A stretch of DNA of 64,000 nt from Acanthosepion esculentum. Taxonomy: Eukaryota > Mollusca > Cephalopoda > Sepiida > Sepiidae. Position 1 is the first letter of the stretch, and every line of letters starts with the position of its first letter. Location of the stretch: positions 9,967,861 to 10,031,860 of the forward strand of contig OZ038498.1 in the NCBI GenBank assembly GCA_964036315.1, in the 5' to 3' direction. Of this stretch, positions 60,109 to 64,000 are shown in pieces. Below the pieces are notes generated by a model. It did no database searches and had not been told where the DNA came from. It was given only the letters and a program-made list of their open reading frames with translations. A program made the position numbers and the translations under genes.

Positions 60109-60111
<3 letters not shown>
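58943..60111 (+). pseudogene. Inverted, 5'-truncated copy of the Penelope-like element
   Basis: Reverse complement of about 56110-57272, joined tail-on to the main copy. The plus-strand frame 59073-59573 gives the GIY-YIG part (VYIGVTEGPWKQRNYVHKMS) with the same 166 residues as the minus-strand copy. Only a few base differences are seen (for example near 59789 and 59826). The RT is absent. It ends in a partial inverted pseudo-LTR that runs into the TA microsatellite. Confidence 0.9.

Positions 60112-60169
<58 letters not shown>
60112..60169. repeat. (TA)n microsatellite, right of the Penelope element
   Basis: About 55 bp of uninterrupted TA directly at the right end of the inverted copy. 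Confidence 0.95.
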
Positions 60170-60171
<2 letters not shown>

Positions 60172-60509
60172 TTGTATAATATGTTTAATTACATGTTTGT
60201 ATATAAAATGTTTTTAGACAAAACTTAAGAATTAATTTATCTGAGTTATTCTCATGCTTCCTTCCGTGTTCTTAAGGTGTTAATCTATCAGAGATATACT
60301 AATGCCTCATGTGGCGTTTGGAGAATGGAGAAACGCAAAATATTTCTTCTCGTTATCTTTGAGCTCCCCTCCCCCACTTCAGAGTATAAGCTACACTATC
60401 ACTTCCAGACCCCAAAATCACTTTTATAAAATAAGTAGGTTCAAAACAATAAAACCTTCTAGGCACCAACAATAAAAACAAAATGAACACAAACCAAGCG
60501 ACATAATTT

Positions 60510-60695
60510 CCAACCAATGAAAAATCAGTAAATCAGACTCAACAAAACAAGATTTTTCAACCAATGAAAAATCAGTAAATCAGACTCAACAAAACAAAAA
60601 TTTTTCAACCAATGAAAAATCAGTAAATCAGACTCAACAAAACAACATTTTTTGAACCAATGAAAAATCAGTAAATTAGACTCAACAAAACGTTT
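60510..60695. repeat. Tandem array, four copies of a 48-bp unit
   Basis: AACCAATGAAAAATCAGTAA followed by ATCAGACTCAACAAAAC recurs at 60512, 60559, 60607 and 60655. Confidence 0.93.
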
Positions 60696-60889
60696 GTGGA
60701 ACCGCTGGAAAGCTGTATAGAATTTTGAACTTGAGTAGCAAGCATTTGAGCGACATGATCTTATACGGCATTTGAACACAAAACATTTTATGTTAGAACA
60801 TTATGCTCCTTGAACTTATTTACTCAACACGTTTATCAGCCACCATTTTTCTATTTCATCAAATATTTCCTAGAACATAGTATAGCATA

Positions 60890-61020
60890 CCGTATATACA
60901 CGGGGTAGGTCGCCCCACCGGATAGGTCGCAAACCAGCTTTATGGCTTAATAATTGATGATCTACTGTTGACTCGCAGATAAGTCGCACTATAATCTGGG
61001 GGGTTACACACCCTTTTTTT
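60890..61020. repeat. Possible MITE remnant
   Basis: CCGTATATACACGGGGTAGG is followed by three spaced TAGGTCGC/TAAGTCGC words. This resembles the ends of widespread DNA transposons that begin CCGTATATAC. No matching right end was found. Confidence 0.3.
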
Positions 61021-61264
61021 AAACGTAAGAATTATCAGGTTTCTACCTTTATTTTTACCTTTATTTCAAAACTTACAATTATTAATACACTTTTGCAGTT
61101 AAAATACATTTCATCAATCATCATGTAAACAGAAGGAAGTAAATGTTGTACTGGTATTTTTATATTTATCGCATATTATTTTTATATCGAGTCAACTCGA
61201 CAGGAAAAAGGAGTAGCAGCAGAAGAAAATGTTACGGTACATTTAGAAAAAAAGTGTTTATCTA

Positions 61265-62160
61265 CGAGGGTCATTCAATAAATAAGGTGAATTTTTTGGT
61301 ATAAGGACTTCTAATACAGATAGAAGCTTACTTTTTTATTTATTTTTCAACGTAGTCTCCCAGCACTGTCACACACTTTTCCCATCTGTGCACAAGCTTC
61401 CGTATTCTCTCAGCGTAAAAATCTTTGGACTGATGTCTCAGCCAGTCGCTCACAACACTTTTGACTTCATCGTCACTTTTAAACTTCGTGCCTCTCGTGA
61501 ACGCTTTCAAGGGACCAAACAGGTAAAAGTCTGAAGGGGCAAGGTCTGGGCTGTAAGGGGGATGAGGGAGCAGTTCCCAGCCCAGCTCGTTGATGGTCTG
61601 CACCGTTTGGGCTGCTGTGTGAGGCCTTGCGTTGTCATGATGCAAGATGACCCCTTCTGACTGATGACCCCTGCGTTTGTCCCAACAGATAAGCTCAAAG
61701 TCCTTGCAATGTCATCCACTGTCACCCTTCTGTCAGACTGAATGAGATCATTGACTGATTCGATCACCTCAGGAGACCTCACTTCTGTAGGCCTCCCAGG
61801 CCTGTCTTCATCCTCAACACTGCTCCGTCCTTCTTTAAACAATTTCGCCCACTTGTAGACATTTTTTTGGCTGAAACATGTGGCACCATACACAGTTGAC
61901 ATTCTCCTATGAATTTCAAATTGTTTACACTCTTCAGCAACCAAAAACTTGATAACTGACCGCTGTTCAATCCTGGAGCATGCTTCTTGGTCGGCCATCT
62001 TTGTTAATCGCCAAAACTCTCAAAGTTTTTTTTTAATCTGCAAAAGAAATTAAATCCATGTGAAAAAGAAGTAAAACAAAAACCAAAAAATAATAAAGAG
62101 TAAGCTTCTATCTGTATTAGAATTACCGAAAAATTCAACTTATTTATTGAATGACCCTCG
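61265..62160 (-). mobile_element. Internally deleted mariner, 896 bp, TA flanks and intact terminal repeats
   Basis: The ends CGAGGGTCATTCAATAAATA and its inverse are each flanked by TA. Inverted pairing extends past AAGCTTCTATCTGTATTAGA. On the minus strand the N-terminal DNA-binding part (61998 down to about 61680: VIKFLVAEECKQFEIHRRMS, KNVYKWAKLFKEGRSSV, DRPGRPTE, DRRVTVDDIARTL) is joined directly to the C-terminal part (HHDNARPHTAAQTVQ, PPYSPDLAPSDFYLFGPLKA), removing the region with the first catalytic Asp. The two parts are now in different frames. Non-functional enzyme, but movable ends. Confidence 0.92.
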
Positions 62161-62964
62161 TATTTATATATCAAGTTACAGTTTTAAAATTCATTCAGAA
62201 CTGAATCCCAAAATCTTCTCCATTATCATCGTTGTCAAACATCATTCTCATTTGTTTATCAGTTAATAGGTTTTTATTATTGTCTATTTAATAGTAGTCA
62301 TTCAACTCATCACTTGTGATAAAAACATCTGCATCTTTGTTTGAAGCAACCATATCCTCATTCTTGGCCTTTTCCCTGCTTGAAGCAAGTAAATCCTCAT
62401 ATAATAGCAACTAAATCCTCATATATTGAAAGTTTTGTTACAATAAGGCCGTTATTTCTTTTTTCCACAACCCAATCATACAATTCTTTTTCCATATTTT
62501 GATGTGGAGATACTGAATACTGTTATGATAATCCCTCAAGAGTTATGCCCCTTGCATTAGGGTTCAGTGTGGACAGAATAAAGAGATAGCTGAACAAGCC
62601 CTAAACTATTAAAAGTCTCTCCTGTCTTCAGTAAATACTATTTCCTTGCTGCTCTCATTGATTTTGCCATTTCTTTAAGCTGATCTTTCGGCTTTCTCCA
62701 TCCTCAGACAACCTTTCCTGAAACTCCAAACTGCCTTTCTGCTGATCGATTTCCATGTTCTTCTGCATAATGTAGTACTTTTAATTTAAAACCTGCTTCA
62801 TAACTCTTTCTTTTACGCACGATTAGTGTTTGCAACAATTAAAATTATGAACTATAAATTTGGCTACCAACTATATCGCTTCGCAATGAAAGATAGTGCA
62901 AACGTTTTGGGTACTAGATTCATGCGCTTTGTTATTTGTAAATAACACTTAAAAAGGGGTAGAT
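62161..62964. other. Intergenic, nothing recognised
   Basis: Contains a short direct repeat around AGCAAGTAAATCCTCATATA / AGCAACTAAATCCTCATATA at about 62385-62425. No gene is seen. Confidence 0.5.
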
Positions 62965-63066
62965 TGTCCTAATTCCACGTGCCGTGCCTCTTCCAGATGT
63001 CTCAACTCTCCAAGTTTTTGGTTCACCTCTGTTGTGGTCTGGTATTGAACTCACTGGATTTAACCA
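62965..63066 (-). mobile_element. SINE family S, inverted middle fragment
   Basis: TCCACGTGCCGTGCCTCTTC, AACTCTCCAAGTTTTTGGTT and GTCTGGTATTGAACTCACTG are the inverse of the family S middle section. Confidence 0.8.
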
Positions 63067-63301
63067 ACATCTTTATCTACTTTATCTTGTCGTGTCCACT
63101 AAAATATCAAATACAATATTTATAAACCAATCACACTCAAGAAAACACTTACATCTTAAAACACACCAATAAAATCATAGATTAGAAATCAGAATGTTTG
63201 TTGTATCATTGTTTTTAGGTAGATACCGACCAAATATCGTACGGACGTAGTAGAAGACATAACACGTGTCCTTTCAGGGTCAATTAGGAATAAATAAATA
63301 A

Positions 63302-63484
63302 TTTAATTCTGGAGCCGATTTTGTTCGGAATAAAGTGTATAAAAACATACGAAATACCTTCCCAAAGGAGATACACGCGGCTGTCACCAAACTCCACACA
63401 ACTCTCGCTGATGATCTTCATGACCTCACGTTAAAAGCGACAGTGTTGACAAAATTCAGACTACACCAACACCGCCAACAGTAA
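63302..63484 (+). other. Unrecognised 60-codon coding-like frame
   Basis: The frame is open from after a TAA at 63299 to a TAA at 63482 without an ATG. It reads, in part, KVYKNIRNTFPKEIHAAVTK and TLADDLHDLTLKATVLTKFR. The balanced composition and amphipathic look differ from nearby chance frames. It could be a terminal exon or part of a mobile element; the family is not recognised. Confidence 0.3.
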
Positions 63485-63869
63485 GAAACAATTCTTATCT
63501 CTCGTATCCGCTTTTACTATGAATCACGCACACACGTGTTGACTTTTTCATACAAACACACATATCACAACATTTTATTATTCCTAACATACGTACATAA
63601 AGAGAATTTATATTTTATTTCAGAACTTTATCAACCCAAACAAAAGACATTACTTTTCAATCTATCACCAACTGTTTGTATTCTTGTCGCTATATTAAAT
63701 TAATCTTTATTTGTTGAAACTATGTTGTCTTTTCTACTGAATTTTATTCCTTCAATGAAAAGTGTGTGATTATTCTAGACTGTCAAATTACGAGCGACCC
63801 TGTAACGATATTTTGTTTATGTATCGAATCCCGACACTCCAAATTTTAACATTTAACGAAAAACTGAGT

Positions 63870-64000
63870 AGAAGGATTCCTACAATCTACCCTGGTGGAC
63901 GAAATAAAGGGTTCGGTTCGAAATTCAAATCACCCGAAGAAGGTCGGGGCGTACAACAGCCGAATGTTGTGAATATGGTAATAAAGATGAGGATAACAGT
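63870..64000 (+). mobile_element. SINE family S, copy cut by the window end
   Basis: CAATCTACCCTGGTGGACGA, AATAAAGGGTTCGGTTC, CACCCGAAGAAGGTCGG and AAAGATGAGGATAACAGT match the family S body; the tail lies beyond the window. Confidence 0.85.

Overview
The window looks like AT-rich nuclear DNA of an invertebrate, most likely a mollusc and probably a coleoid cephalopod. The grounds are one widely spaced gene with 0.4-6 kb introns, GT-AG splice sites, and introns packed with tRNA-derived SINEs, Penelope-like elements, mariners, pogo-type MITEs and minisatellites. There are no bacterial features. The species call is inference; the eukaryotic, transposon-rich nature is seen directly.

Positions 1-33337 (+) hold the 3' half of one gene, MLH3, the MutL-homologue endonuclease of the MutL-gamma complex. 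Eleven exons (<1-705, 4089-4147, 7053-7151, 10544-10616, 14870-14941, 18871-19011, 22514-22641, 23422-23445, 25288-25366, 26702-26859, 33263-33337) join in phase to 1611 coding bases, i.e. 536 residues plus a stop. They cover the acidic, Ser-rich linker and the whole C-terminal endonuclease/dimerisation domain with an intact DQHA(X)2E(X)4E metal site. The introns contain a six-copy 157-bp array, a CR1/jockey-like LINE end, a broken Ser-rich pseudo-exon, an inverted SINE pair, a 1.4-kb 29-bp minisatellite with higher-order structure, a Tc1 fossil, an 80-bp palindromic mariner MITE, a 5S-rRNA-derived SINE, a LINE tail carrying a 39-bp array, and a 25-bp array whose last unit is the 3' splice site of an MLH3 exon. 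Further 3' come a long-TIR MITE, a Penelope relic, two pogo-type MITEs and two long-TIR elements.

From 33338 to about 47 kb lie the probable MLH3 3' UTR, a duplicated inverted-SINE unit, a second 5S-derived SINE, a different tRNA-derived SINE, a 34-copy 30-bp array, a dead mariner, an LTR-like repeat, LINE 3' ends, a tRNA-like sequence and a SINE split by a 760-bp insertion. No host gene is recognisable here.

From 47 to 64 kb the DNA is a stack of mobile elements: a mariner whose right terminal repeat has expanded into a roughly 16-copy satellite (47167-50391); a CpG-rich block (about 50.9-51.0 kb); a short non-autonomous LTR retrotransposon on the minus strand (51814-53862), apparently inserted in a SINE; a three-copy 128-bp array; a Penelope-like element with an RT and a GIY-YIG domain plus a near-identical inverted partial copy, all inside a TA microsatellite (55976-60169); and an internally deleted mariner (61265-62160). 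The only gene likely to make a working host protein is MLH3; the rest is transposon-derived or unassigned.
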